A DNA stretch of 38,047 nt from Candidatus Rokuibacteriota bacterium. Its GTDB lineage: Bacteria > Methylomirabilota > Methylomirabilia > Rokubacteriales > CSP1-6. The notes under the pieces are model-generated. The model did not search any database. It worked only from the letters and a program-made list of their open reading frames with translations, and was not told the origin of the DNA. Both the position numbers and the translations under genes were made by a program. Positions within the stretch are counted from its first letter, which is position 1; each line of letters begins with the position of its first letter. The DNA lies in contig QHSP01000102.1 of assembly GCA_003220495.1 (NCBI GenBank), forward strand, positions 1 to 38,047. The letters are read 5' to 3'. Positions 1 to 8,103 of the stretch are shown here, piece by piece.

Positions 1-2070
1 ACCGCCCTGCTGATCGGGTGCCTGCTCGTGATCGTGGTGCTCGGCGCGTTTCTCTTCGAGTGGCGGGCCGCGCTGATCAGCGTCGTCGCCATCCCGTTGT
101 CGCTGATCGCCGGCGCCCTCGTACTCTACGTGCGCGGCACAACCATCAACACCATGGTCCTGGCCGGATTCGTGATCGCCGTCGGAGTCGTCGTCGACGA
201 CGCCATCATCGACATCGAGAACATCGTGCGGCGGCTGCGCCAGCATCGCCGGGAGGGGATCGGCAAGTCGACGGCCGCCATCATTCTCGAGGCCTCGCTC
301 GAGGTTCGAAGCGCGATCGTCTACGCGACGCTGATCGTGGCGGTGACGTTGATCCCGGTCTTCCTCATGGAAGGCCTGTCGGGCGCCTTCTTCCAGCCCC
401 TGGCCCTCTCCTACGCACTCGCCGTGCTGGCCTCGATGGTGATCGCCCTGACCGTCACCCCGGCGCTGGCCTTGATGCTTTTGGGCACGGCGGCGATCGA
501 GCGCCGTGAGTCCCCGCTCGTGCGGTGGCTGCAGCGGCGGTACGAGATGCTGCTCGCCCGGATCATTCGCACTCCGCGCCCGGCGTATGTCACCGTCGCC
601 GTCATCGTGCTCGCCGGCGCCGTGGTCTATCCCTGGCTCGGACAGTCCCTGCTCCCGAGCTTCAAGGAGCGAGACTTCCTGATGCACTGGGTGACCACTC
701 CCGGCACCTCGCATCCGGAGATGGTCCGGATCACGCAAAAGGCGTGTCGCGAGCTGATGTCCATTCCCGGAGTCCGCAACTGCGGCGCCCACGTTGGCCG
801 CGCCATCACTGGCGACGAGCCGTACGGCGTCAACTTCACCGAGAACTGGATCAGCATCGACCCCAAGGTGGACTACGACAAGACGCTGGCCAATATTCAG
901 GAGCTCGTCGACGGCTACCCCGGGCTCTATCGCGACGTCCAGACGTATCTCAAGGAACGCATCAAAGAGGTGCTGACAGGAGGCAAACAAGCGATCGTGG
1001 TGCGCACCTACGGCCCTGATCTGGAGGTCCTTCGCCAGACGGCCGCCGAGGTGGAGCACGCCCTGACCGGAATCCCCGGGCTCGTGGACCTGAAGATGGA
1101 GGTTCACCGGCCCGTACCTCAGGTGGAAGTGAAGGTGGACCTCGCCGCCGCCCATCACTTCGGGCTCAAGCCCGGCGACATCCGTCGGGCGGCGGCGACC
1201 CTCGTGTCCGGCATCGAGGTCACCGACATCCACCGGGACGGCAAGGTGTACGACGTGTGGGTGTGGAGCAAGCCCAAGGCGCGCGAAAGCGTGACCAGCG
1301 TCAAGGAGCTCTTGATCGACACGCCGAAAGACTTTGTTCACGTGCGCCTGGACGAGGTCGCCGACGTGAGCGTCAAGCCGACGCCCGACAGCATCGAGCA
1401 CGAAGGCCTCTCGCGCCGGCACGACGTGGGCGCCAACGTGCGCGGCCGAGACCTCGGCTCCGTCGTCGCCGACGTCCAGCGTCGGCTCAAGGACGTCAAG
1501 TTCCCGCTGGGATACCGCGCCGAGGTGCTCGGTGAGTACGCTGAGCGGCAGGCCGCTCAAAGGCGCTTACTGACTTTTTCGGTCGCGGCGGTGATCGGGG
1601 TCTTCTTCCTCCTGCTGACGTCCTTCCGGAGCTGGCGGCTGGCCATGCTCTCCTTCTTGACCCTGCCCTCGGCCCTGGTGGGCGGAGTGCTGGCGGTGTA
1701 CCTCGCCGACGGCGTCATCTCGCTCGGCTCGCTCGTCGGGTTCTTCACGATCCTGGGTATCGCCGCCCGCAACGGAATCATGATGATCAACCATTTCCAG
1801 CATCTCGAGCGACACGAGGGCGAGACGTTCGGCCCTGGGCTCATCGTCCGGGGCGCCCGTGAACGGCTGTCGCCGATTCTCATGACCACCTTGGCTTGCG
1901 GTCTGGCGATCGTTCCCCTGGTGATCGCCGGCAATATCCCCGGGAACGAGATCGAGCACCCGCTGGCTATCGTCGTCCTCGGAGGGTTGGTCACGTCGAC
2001 GTTGCTGAACCTGTTCGTCGTGCCCTCCCTGTACTTGCGTTTCGGGAGGTCGCAGCCGCGACCGGCCTAG
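1..2070 (+). CDS. RND efflux permease (CusA/CzcA-like), 5'-truncated by window edge
   Basis: The reading frame is open from base 1, so the N-terminus lies outside the window; 689 residues of a roughly 1000-residue family are visible. RND permeases export metals or drugs across the cell envelope by proton antiport, working as inner-membrane trimers with a periplasmic adaptor and an outer-membrane channel. Seen here: a hydrophobic helix block containing VGVVVDDAIIDIENIVRR, the acidic TM4-type region typical of heavy-metal RND pumps, then a large periplasmic domain starting near LPSFKERDF, then a second helix block (FSVAAVIGVFFLLLTSF onward) ending in LFVVPSLYLRFG. No adaptor gene follows, so it presumably lies upstream. 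Substrate cannot be read; CusA/CzcA-type is the closest resemblance. The next gene is 57 bases downstream. Confidence 0.9.
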   Translation, partial: TALLIGCLLVIVVLGAFLFEWRAALISVVAIPLSLIAGALVLYVRGTTINTMVLAGFVIAVGVVVDDAIIDIENIVRRLRQHRREGIGKSTAAIILEASLEVRSAIVYATLIVAVTLIPVFLMEGLSGAFFQPLALSYALAVLASMVIALTVTPALALMLLGTAAIERRESPLVRWLQRRYEMLLARIIRTPRPAYVTVAVIVLAGAVVYPWLGQSLLPSFKERDFLMHWVTTPGTSHPEMVRITQKACRELMSIPGVRNCGAHVGRAITGDEPYGVNFTENWISIDPKVDYDKTLANIQELVDGYPGLYRDVQTYLKERIKEVLTGGKQAIVVRTYGPDLEVLRQTAAEVEHALTGIPGLVDLKMEVHRPVPQVEVKVDLAAAHHFGLKPGDIRRAAATLVSGIEVTDIHRDGKVYDVWVWSKPKARESVTSVKELLIDTPKDFVHVRLDEVADVSVKPTPDSIEHEGLSRRHDVGANVRGRDLGSVVADVQRRLKDVKFPLGYRAEVLGEYAERQAAQRRLLTFSVAAVIGVFFLLLTSFRSWRLAMLSFLTLPSALVGGVLAVYLADGVISLGSLVGFFTILGIAARNGIMMINHFQHLERHEGETFGPGLIVRGARERLSPILMTTLACGLAIVPLVIAGNIPGNEIEHPLAIVVLGGLVTSTLLNLFVVPSLYLRFGRSQPRPA

Positions 2071-2127
2071 CCGCGCTGGAGACGTGGCGATTGAACTTTC
2101 TATCATCCACACAGAGAGTGATGAGAC

Positions 2128-3051
2128 ATGATGACAGCGAAATGCAGCAGACTTCGTCATAGGGCGTTCGGCATCGCGACGATCTTCGTGTCGATCCTGC
2201 TCGCAGCAAGTTGCCTCGTGCTGCCCGGCGGCGTCGCGGTCGCCCAGAAGTCCGATGCTCCCGAAAAGGAGTTCGAGGACTTCGATCGCACCCAGTTCGA
2301 GCGTTCGACTGCTATCGACAACCCGTGGTTCCCGCTGAAGGTGGGAATGCGGTGGGTGCACAGAGGGTCGACCACCGAGAGGGGCAAGCGCGTCGCCCAT
2401 CGTCTGGTCACCGTCGTCACCGATTTGACCAAGGTCATCGACGGCGTGCGCACGGTCGTGCTCTGGGTCGAGGACTACAAAGAAGGCAAGCTGGACGAGG
2501 CAGAGCTCGCGTTCTTCGCCCAGGACAAGGACGGCAACGTCTGGGGTTTCGGAGAGTACCCCGAGGAATACTTCAACGGAAGGATGATCAGGGCCCCAGC
2601 CTGGATCCACGGATTGAACGACTCGAGAGCGGGAATCATGATGCCAGCGGCGCCGCGGCTCGACACGCCCAGTTACTCCCAGGGCTGGGCCCCCTCGGTC
2701 CAGTGGACCGACCGGGGGAAGGTGGACCAGATGGGCCAGAAGACCTGTGTCCCGCTTCGCTGCTACGACGACGTTCTGATCGTGGCCGAGACCAGCAAGG
2801 CGGAGCCGAACGCCGAGCAGCTCAAGTACTACGCGCGCGGTATCGGCAAGGTTCGAGTCGGCTGGAGGGGTGAAGGAGAAAAGCTCCAGGAAGTCCTCGA
2901 GCTGACCGAGCTCTCGCAGCTCGGCCCGGAGGCCCTGGCCGGGGCTCGCGCGGCGGCGCTGAAACTGGAGAAGAGCGCCTATAGCGTGAGCAAGGACGTG
3001 TATGGCGCCACAACGCCATCGGAGCACCTGCCTAGCGCTCAAACTCGATGA
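2128..3051 (+). CDS. Secreted protein of unknown function, paralogue of the lipoprotein at 8474
   Basis: A 307-residue protein with an N-terminal signal peptide ending near GGVAVAQ (about residues 27-40). The mature part carries NPWFPLKVGMRWVHRG, then DKDGNVWGFGEYPEEY, GLNDSRAGIMMP and, near the end, KYYARGIGKVRVG. The same landmarks in the same order (NPYFVLEPGYTLVLEG, FYFGEDVDMYKDG, GVNGSKFGLMMPG, KYYAPGIGMVSDG) occur in the lipoprotein at 8474-9175, so the two are homologues. I know this as a widespread family of uncharacterised extracytoplasmic beta-rich proteins; no activity is established. Two adjacent ATGs (2128, 2131) are possible starts, behind a purine-rich AGAGAG. Its stop overlaps the start of the next gene by four bases (ATGA), which indicates translational coupling. 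Confidence 0.8.
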   Translation: MMTAKCSRLRHRAFGIATIFVSILLAASCLVLPGGVAVAQKSDAPEKEFEDFDRTQFERSTAIDNPWFPLKVGMRWVHRGSTTERGKRVAHRLVTVVTDLTKVIDGVRTVVLWVEDYKEGKLDEAELAFFAQDKDGNVWGFGEYPEEYFNGRMIRAPAWIHGLNDSRAGIMMPAAPRLDTPSYSQGWAPSVQWTDRGKVDQMGQKTCVPLRCYDDVLIVAETSKAEPNAEQLKYYARGIGKVRVGWRGEGEKLQEVLELTELSQLGPEALAGARAAALKLEKSAYSVSKDVYGATTPSEHLPSAQTR

Positions 3052-3881
3052 CGTTGGCGTTCGCGTCCCTGATGTTCGCGGTAATGGTGGTCGGACTTGC
3101 CGCTACCGCCGACAGTCAGGACAAAGCGCCGGCGCCGGTCGTGGAGGGTCAGGACCAGAAGCCCGCGAGCCCGGACAAGGCGCCGACGGAGGCGGTTGTG
3201 GAGGGTCAGGACCAGAAGCCCGCGACCCCACTCGACAGCCAGGCGAACACCGCGGTTCTGCCCGAGAGCCAGGAGAGGGCGCCAGCCCCGAAGCCGGAGA
3301 GCCCGGACAAGGCGCCGGCCCCGGGAGAGGATCAGAAGTCGGTCGTCGCAACCGAGATCGTTGTTTACGCATCCGATCTACCGGAGCGTGCGCTGTTCGA
3401 GTTCGAGTTCTGGCCGAGCCGGCAATCCCCGGGGGGCAAGATGGTCGGAACCATCCAGACCGGGGACAAGCTGAACCCGCCTCCCGAGGAGGACCCTCAC
3501 GTGACCTTCAAGGTGAAGGTTCAGGGGGGCATGCCCTACCGCTGCTGGATCCGTATGATGGTGGGAGAGCCGCTGGGGATCTCGCAAGCCAACCGGCTCT
3601 ATGTGCAGATCTCGCACGCGGTCGACAAGGCCGACAAGGAGGTTTTCAGGCCTAACACCGCGAGCTACCTGACCGTCCAGGGGCCGCTTCGGCGAGGCTG
3701 GAAATGGGTCGCCTGCGACGTGGACCCCAAGTCGACCGATTCCCTGATCTATTTCCGCGACAGCCGGGAAGTCACCGTCAAGGTCCAGGCCGGGATGGAG
3801 GGCGTCGCGTTCGACCAGTTCGTGCTGAGCCCCGCCCAGTTCCTCGAGAAGGCTCCGGCGGATTCCATTGTCAAGAAGTAG
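3048..3881 (+). CDS. Secreted protein with a Pro/Lys/Gln-rich repeat linker and a beta-rich C-terminal domain
   Basis: 277 residues. Residues 1-23 form a signal peptide (FASLMFAVMVVGLAATADS). Residues 25-100 are a low-complexity linker with in-frame repeats of EGQDQKPA and SPDKAP. From about residue 100 there is a compact domain (ATEIVVYASDLPE ... GMPYRCWIRMMVG ... EGVAFDQFVLSPAQF). Its final VAFDQFVLSP pattern resembles the end of malectin/CBM6-like carbohydrate-binding beta-sandwiches, although that is inference from pattern only. The ATG overlaps the TGA of the preceding secreted protein, so the two are coupled and may act together in the envelope. No catalytic residues are recognisable. 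The 174-base gap that follows contains a poorly formed inverted repeat around a T-run at 3895-3925. Confidence 0.75.
   Translation: MTLAFASLMFAVMVVGLAATADSQDKAPAPVVEGQDQKPASPDKAPTEAVVEGQDQKPATPLDSQANTAVLPESQERAPAPKPESPDKAPAPGEDQKSVVATEIVVYASDLPERALFEFEFWPSRQSPGGKMVGTIQTGDKLNPPPEEDPHVTFKVKVQGGMPYRCWIRMMVGEPLGISQANRLYVQISHAVDKADKEVFRPNTASYLTVQGPLRRGWKWVACDVDPKSTDSLIYFRDSREVTVKVQAGMEGVAFDQFVLSPAQFLEKAPADSIVKK
3141..3225 (+). repeat. 28-bp direct repeat inside the secreted-protein gene
   Basis: The unit beginning GTGGAGGGTCAGGACCAGAA occurs at 3141-3168 and again, identical, at 3198-3225. The 57-base spacing (19 codons) keeps the reading frame. A related GCCCGGACAAGGCGCCG block occurs at about 3168 and again at about 3301. 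The repeats encode the EGQDQKPA/SPDKAP linker, a typical site for slippage-driven length variation. Confidence 0.85.
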
Positions 3882-4055
3882 GCATTCGGCGCCCCGCGAT
3901 TTTTTCTTGCGGTCGCGAAAAAGCAGTCCACCTATAGTTGATGGTAGTCCCTGTAAGTCCCTTGTTGCGCGTATCGGGATTTGCTGCTTGTGATTCCCGG
4001 TTGACGAAATGCCCGCGATTGTCGCGGCGGCGACGTTTGGTCAGGAGCGACTCAT

Positions 4056-5339
4056 TTGAGTGACTGGCGATTGGGGCGAAGCTTCGCTGTCGCATTCGCG
4101 CTCTGTGTCCTGCTCTCGGGCTCGGGGGCCCACGCGCAGCAGGCGGACCCCGCCGAGCTGGACGCGCTCAAGAAGATGATCGAGGAGGTCCTCGCACAAA
4201 ACGAAGCGCTCAGAAAGCGCGTCCGCGACCTGGAAGAAGCCATGAAAGAGCGCGCACCGGGGCCCGCGGGAGCCCCTCCGGCGGTGGTGGGAACGACGCC
4301 CAAGGTCCCGGAGCAGCCCGTGATCCCTGAAGTCGCCAGTGAGCCGATCAAGACCGCCAGGGAAAAGATCCAGCTCGGAGGCGCCCTCGAGGTCGAGGCC
4401 GGGACGCGCAAGGAGTTCAATCGCGTACGGTCGAGTGATATCGCGCTGACCACGGCGGAGTTCGACTTCGAGGCTGACGTCGTCGATTGGGCCAAGGCCG
4501 AGCTCTCACTTCAGTGGGACTCCGCCGCCGACAAGATTACCGTGAACGAGGGGCTGATCACCATCGCCAAGCCCAGCGTCGTTCCCGTCTATCTGAAGAC
4601 GGGCCGCGGCGTGGTGCCCTTCGGCACCTCGACGGGGACCTCGGTGGCGGCGAGGTTCGAAGAGTCCCTGACGATCACCGGGCCCCTGACCATCGAAGCG
4701 TTCGAGGCCAAGGAGGATTATGCCCAGCTCGGCGTCAGGAGCCACGGGTTCAACGGGGGGATCTACCTCTTCAACGGCACGACCGACAACCGGAAGCGGG
4801 GCAAACACCTCGAACATTGGGGGGCGACCGTTGGCTACGGCATGAAGACCGACCTCGTGTCATTCGACGTCGGGGTCGACTGGATGGACTCGATCTTCGA
4901 TACCGACGGCTTGACCGCGGCGTTCCCGGAGCTACAGACGCGTCCCAAACGCGCGTACACGCCCGGGTTCTCGGCGCACGGCCGGTTCGGCATCTTCGGG
5001 TTTTCGCTCATCGCAGAATACGACGGGGCTACGCAGCAAGTTCACTTCACGCGATCTCGGCGCGATGTGAAGACGATGCCCGAGGCGTGGCAGGTCGAGC
5101 TCGGCTACATGACGAAGGTCTTCGGGGTCAGGCCGTTTGCCGCGTTCAACTACTCGGCGACCGCAGGGATGTTCGGAGGATTTCCGGAGAGAAGACTGCT
5201 CGGCACCGTCGGCACCTTTGTGACCGACAACATCCGAGTCGCCCTGGAATACAACAACGAGCAGGACTACCCCCGGATTCAAGGTGGCACGGGCCGAGAG
5301 GCCGAGGCCTGGACGCTTCGGTTGACGTACGAGTGGTGA
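4056..5339 (+). CDS. LbtU-family outer-membrane porin
   Basis: 427 residues. The chosen start is TTG at 4056, preceded by AGGAG at a normal distance; there is no in-frame ATG before the signal peptide. Order of parts: signal peptide to about residue 27 (ends GAHAQQ), a short coiled coil (about 31-66, DALKKMIEEVLAQNEALRKR), a proline-rich spacer, then a beta-barrel to the C-terminus ending in RLTYEW, an aromatic-terminated last strand as recognised by the BAM machinery. Features matching the LbtU siderophore-porin family include LGGALEVEAG near the barrel start, the alternating FDFEADVVDWAKAELSLQW strand pair, VYLKTGRGVVPFG and GGIYLFNGTTD. LbtU in Legionella takes up legiobactin; whether this protein carries siderophores is unknown. 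It is convergent with the lipoprotein gene, with a gap of only 12 bases. Confidence 0.85.
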   Translation: MSDWRLGRSFAVAFALCVLLSGSGAHAQQADPAELDALKKMIEEVLAQNEALRKRVRDLEEAMKERAPGPAGAPPAVVGTTPKVPEQPVIPEVASEPIKTAREKIQLGGALEVEAGTRKEFNRVRSSDIALTTAEFDFEADVVDWAKAELSLQWDSAADKITVNEGLITIAKPSVVPVYLKTGRGVVPFGTSTGTSVAARFEESLTITGPLTIEAFEAKEDYAQLGVRSHGFNGGIYLFNGTTDNRKRGKHLEHWGATVGYGMKTDLVSFDVGVDWMDSIFDTDGLTAAFPELQTRPKRAYTPGFSAHGRFGIFGFSLIAEYDGATQQVHFTRSRRDVKTMPEAWQVELGYMTKVFGVRPFAAFNYSATAGMFGGFPERRLLGTVGTFVTDNIRVALEYNNEQDYPRIQGGTGREAEAWTLRLTYEW

Positions 5340-5351
5340 TGCGAGAGCTCG

Positions 5352-5603
5352 CTAGTCTCTGAGCCCGACCCAGGATCCCCCCTCGATCCGGCGATAGCCC
5401 CGAGCGAACATGCAGCTGCGATAGACCCGCGTGTTGACCGGGGCGGCGACGAAGACGCCCCGCTGCGCCTCTTGCCCGCACTCGTGACTGTCTCGGTTGA
5501 AGTCCTCGACGGTGGCGCCCGGCTTGGCCCAGCGCATCTCGGTGCAGCCTGCAACGCCGAGGGCCGCCAGTACGGCGAGCATCACATAGCCACTCGACCT
5601 CAT
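5352..5603 (-). CDS. Small lipoprotein of unknown function
   Basis: 83 residues with a type II signal peptide: MRSSGYVMLAVLAALGVAGC, lipobox VAGC, Cys20 being the lipidation site. The mature part (TEMRWAKPGATVEDFNRDSH ... CGQEAQRGV ... RVYRSCMFARGYR) has two further cysteines. It matches a common type of short proteobacterial lipoprotein in which a 'KPGAT...F..D...C' segment is followed by 'C....GY'. Function is not known. A strong GAGGAGG ribosome-binding site stands 6 bases before the ATG at 5603. It sits downstream of the sensor-kinase operon on the same strand, 40 bases after the kinase stop, so it may be co-transcribed with it. Confidence 0.75.
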   Translation of the reverse strand: MRSSGYVMLAVLAALGVAGCTEMRWAKPGATVEDFNRDSHECGQEAQRGVFVAAPVNTRVYRSCMFARGYRRIEGGSWVGLRD

Positions 5604-5643
5604 CGTGGCCTCCTCTACATGCCGTCGCCGGAGTCAAGCCGAC

Positions 5644-6996
5644 CTAGCCGGCCGGCAGGATGAGCTCCGCCCGCAATCCGCCGAGCGTGGAGCTCCCGAG
5701 CTTGATGGAACCGTTGTAGAGAGTTGCCAGATCTCGCACGATCGCGAGCCCCAGCCCGGTCCCCGGCACGTTGTCGTCGAATCGCGCTCCCGGAACGAGC
5801 GCATGGCCCTGCTGCTCGTGTGCCAAGCCGGGCCCGTCGTCCTCGATCGTGATCGTCAAGAGGCCGTCATCGTGGCGGCTCGTCGCCGCGATGCGACCCC
5901 TGGCCCATTTGCAGGCATTCTCCATCAGGTTGCCGAGCATCTCCTCGAGATCTTGCTGCTCGCCGCGGAACACGTGATCGGCCGGGATCTCGATGGCAAA
6001 CTGCAGCTCACGGTCGACGTAGAGGCGCGCCAGCGTGCGATGAATCGCCGCAACGGATGGCGCGACCGGCACGCGCGCGCCCGGCACGTCGAAGGCGGCG
6101 GCGGCGCGCGTCCTCGCCAGATGGTAGTCGATCTGCTGCCGCATCGTGGCGATCTGGCCTCGCATCGCCGCGGAAAGCTGGGAGGCGCCGTCGGCGGCCA
6201 GCCGATCGACCTCATTGGCCAGGATGCTCAGCGGCGTCTTCAGGCCGTGCGCGAGATTGCCGGCCTGGGTACGGCCTCGCGCGACGACCTCTTCGTTGCG
6301 TTGGAGCAGGGCATTGAGATCCTCGACGAGCGGCTGGGTCTCCGTCGGGAACGAACCCTCGAGGCGCTTGATTCGCCCTTCGCGGATCGCCGCGACGCCG
6401 GCGCGCAGACGGTGGAGCGGCTTGAGCCCGACCTGCACCTGGATCGCGACGGCCGCGACCAGCGCGACAGCCAGAACGCCGAGCGAGATGGCGAGAGTTC
6501 GCGTGAACGCCGCGGCCGCGGCAGTCAGCTCGGTCTCGTCCGTGGCCGCGACCACCCGATAGGCGCCCGGAGCGTCGGCGAGCGTCACCGTCCGATCCAG
6601 CGCAATCAGCTGCTGCCCCTCAGGGCCGGTGATTCGGTGACGGTGGACCTTTCCGTCGGGCGACGTTTCGGTGGGCAGGCGGAGGGCGACGTCCCACAAC
6701 GACCGCGAGCGGAAGATCGGCCCTTCCGCTCCGTCGACCTGCCAGTAGAACCCGGAATACGGCTTGCGCAATCGCGGATCGCTCGGCTGATGCGTGAGGA
6801 TGAGGCTGCCCGCCCCGGGACGCTCCAGCGCGGCGGCGATCTGCTCGAGCTGCGTCGCTAGCTCCGCTTCGAGCCGGCGCTCTACGTGGCCGCGGAACAG
6901 GGCCGCGAGGAGCGTGCCAGCCACCGCCAGGGCGAGAACGATCCAGATGGCCGCGCCGACGAGCAGCCGCAGACGGAGAGAATTGACGGCGATCAC
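5644..6996 (-). CDS. Two-component sensor histidine kinase (PhoQ/QseC-like)
   Basis: 450 residues. A TM helix at about 9-34, a periplasmic sensing domain (about 35-160), a second TM at about 166-188, a HAMP-like linker, then the kinase core. H-box NLAHGLKTPL with phospho-acceptor His250; N-box NLMENACKWA (Asn360); G1 box EDDGPGL; G2 box GTGLGLAIVRD near the C-terminus. It autophosphorylates and passes phosphate to the adjacent OmpR-type regulator. The start is GTG at 6996, overlapping the regulator stop by four bases (GTGA), so translation is coupled. The periplasmic domain gives no signal identity. The PepSY protein encoded first in this operon and the efflux and envelope genes nearby suggest an envelope or cation signal, which is inference. 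Confidence 0.93.
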   Translation of the reverse strand: MIAVNSLRLRLLVGAAIWIVLALAVAGTLLAALFRGHVERRLEAELATQLEQIAAALERPGAGSLILTHQPSDPRLRKPYSGFYWQVDGAEGPIFRSRSLWDVALRLPTETSPDGKVHRHRITGPEGQQLIALDRTVTLADAPGAYRVVAATDETELTAAAAAFTRTLAISLGVLAVALVAAVAIQVQVGLKPLHRLRAGVAAIREGRIKRLEGSFPTETQPLVEDLNALLQRNEEVVARGRTQAGNLAHGLKTPLSILANEVDRLAADGASQLSAAMRGQIATMRQQIDYHLARTRAAAAFDVPGARVPVAPSVAAIHRTLARLYVDRELQFAIEIPADHVFRGEQQDLEEMLGNLMENACKWARGRIAATSRHDDGLLTITIEDDGPGLAHEQQGHALVPGARFDDNVPGTGLGLAIVRDLATLYNGSIKLGSSTLGGLRAELILPAG

Positions 6997-7655
6997 CCAG
7001 GCTCTTCCAACCGGTAGCCGAGGCCGCGGATCGTCTTGATGACGTTGACCCCGAGCTTGCGCCGAAGCCGCGCGACGAAGACCTCGATGGTGTTGGAGTC
7101 ACGATCGAAGTCCTGGGCGTAGATGTGCTCGATGAGCTCGGTCCGGGCAACGACCTGACCCTTACGGTGCATCAGGTAGCGGAGCACTCGGTATTCGTGG
7201 GCGGAGAGATCGACCGGAGCACCATGCACCGTCACCTTGCCAGAGCGGGTGTCGAGCATGACTCCCGCGCACGCGAGCTCGGTGGTGGCGTGCCCGTGAG
7301 CGCGGCGGATCAGGGCCCGGAGCCGGGCGAGGAGCTCTTCGGTCTGAAACGGCTTGGCGAGGTAGTCGTCGGCACCGGCATCGATGCCCTGGACCTTCTC
7401 CGGCCAGCTTCCGCGCGCCGTCAGGATCAAGACCGGCACGGTTCGCCCGGCGGCGCGCCACCGCTTGAGCACGGTGATCCCGTCCATACGCGGCAGGCCC
7501 AGATCGAGCACGACCGCGTCGTAGGGCTCGGTGTCGCCGAGAAAATGTCCCTCCTCGCCGTCCCCGGCGCAATCGACAGCATCGCCGGCGCGTGAAAGCG
7601 TGTCCGCCAGCTGCCGGCTGAGCAGCGGGTCGTCCTCGACGATCAGGATCCGCAT
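6993..7655 (-). CDS. OmpR/PhoP-family response regulator
   Basis: 220 residues. Receiver domain (1-115): acidic pocket Glu7-Asp8-Asp9, phospho-acceptor Asp51 in VVLDLGLP, Thr79, Lys101 in LAKPF. Winged-helix DNA-binding domain (about 125-220): DLSAHEYRVLRYL, then SNTIEVFVARLRRKLG and TIRGLGYRLE, the classic trans_reg_C ending. The ATG at 7655 begins MRILIVEDDP. The open frame continues far upstream but lies there over the PepSY gene, so the longer start is rejected. Start and stop overlaps with both neighbours (ATGA upstream, GTGA downstream) make PepSY-regulator-kinase one coupled operon. Its likely target boxes are in front of the PepSY gene at 8021-8036. Confidence 0.94.
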   Translation of the reverse strand: MRILIVEDDPLLSRQLADTLSRAGDAVDCAGDGEEGHFLGDTEPYDAVVLDLGLPRMDGITVLKRWRAAGRTVPVLILTARGSWPEKVQGIDAGADDYLAKPFQTEELLARLRALIRRAHGHATTELACAGVMLDTRSGKVTVHGAPVDLSAHEYRVLRYLMHRKGQVVARTELIEHIYAQDFDRDSNTIEVFVARLRRKLGVNVIKTIRGLGYRLEEPG

Positions 7656-7996
7656 CAGTCGGGTCGCTGCCGCCGAGCGGCATCGACCCCGCGGCCCTTC
7701 GCACGAATCAGCTTTGCGTCGCGGGCATCGTACTCGAGCTTCAGAATTGCGCCGCTTGGTGCCAGGAGCTTGACCTTGTAGATAAAGCGGCCGGCGTCGT
7801 CGTCGTCGAGTTCGATCTCGACGGGAGATCCGGCGAACTCGGCCTCGACCCGATCGAGGATCGTCCGGAGCGACGCAATCGCGCCCGCGTCGCGGGCCGC
7901 CTTGGCACGGGCGTGATCGTCGTCGGCCCCGGCCGCCACCACGAGTGCGAGCAGGAGGGCCGGGATGACGAGACCCCAATCACGAGGATAGGCCAT
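7655..7996 (-). CDS. Secreted PepSY-domain protein, first gene of the two-component operon
   Basis: 113 residues from the ATG at 7996: signal peptide (LVIPALLLALVVAAGADDD), then one PepSY-type domain. The latter half reads VEIELDDDDAGRFIYKVKLL and LKLEYDARDAKLI, matching the 'E.e....G...yev.v...G....v..D' PepSY pattern. PepSY proteins are periplasmic and often precede phosphorelay genes; proposed roles are protease inhibition or signal sensing. A GTG at 8047 could extend it by 17 residues, but that would place the promoter and regulator box inside the gene, so 7996 is preferred. A TATCAT -10-like element ends 5 bases before this ATG, implying an almost leaderless transcript. It overlaps the regulator start by four bases. 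Confidence 0.8.
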   Translation of the reverse strand: MAYPRDWGLVIPALLLALVVAAGADDDHARAKAARDAGAIASLRTILDRVEAEFAGSPVEIELDDDDAGRFIYKVKLLAPSGAILKLEYDARDAKLIRAKGRGVDAARRQRPD

Positions 7997-8001
7997 GGCC
8001 G

Positions 8002-8036
8002 ATGATACAGCAGTACTCCCTGAACGGAAGATGAAC
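8002..8036 (-). promoter_or_regulatory. Promoter of the PepSY-regulator-kinase operon with a GTTCA direct repeat
   Basis: Read on the minus strand: GTTCA (8036-8032), six bases, GTTCA (8025-8021), then TATCAT (8007-8002) five bases before the ATG. The two GTTCA boxes are spaced 11 bp start to start, the helical repeat that OmpR-family dimers recognise. The downstream box falls where the -35 element would sit, as in class II activation. The natural reading is autoregulation by the adjacent response regulator. Confidence 0.5.
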
Positions 8037-8041
8037 GGCGA

Positions 8042-8075
8042 CCTCACGGCGTGTTCAGGCTCGGGCTGCTAACGT
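8042..8075 (+). promoter_or_regulatory. Divergent promoter with a second regulator box
   Basis: On the plus strand, CCTCA (8042-8046) and GTTCA (8053-8057) again stand 11 bp apart. They are followed after about 11 bases by TAACGT (8070-8075), a weak -10. GTTCAGG and a GCTG just before the -10 are shared with the minus-strand promoter, so both sides of this gap look built on the same plan and would be co-controlled by the adjacent two-component system. Confidence 0.38.
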
Positions 8076-8103
8076 CGCCTGCAGAAGTTCAAGGAGGGAC
8101 GCC

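Noticed and set aside
1567-3042. Long minus-strand open frame (491 codons)
   Set aside because: It lies antisense to the RND permease and the secreted protein, is Arg/Gly/Asp-rich low-complexity and has no motif; such frames are by-products of high GC.
3895-3925. Rho-independent terminator after the secreted-protein gene
   Set aside because: The CGCGA/TCGCG and TTTTTC/GAAAAA pairings compete and neither gives a stable stem followed by a T-run.
6993-7979. 328-residue version of the response regulator
   Set aside because: The extra N-terminal 108 codons overlie the PepSY gene in another frame; MRILIVEDDP at 7655 is the family start and forms an ATGA overlap.
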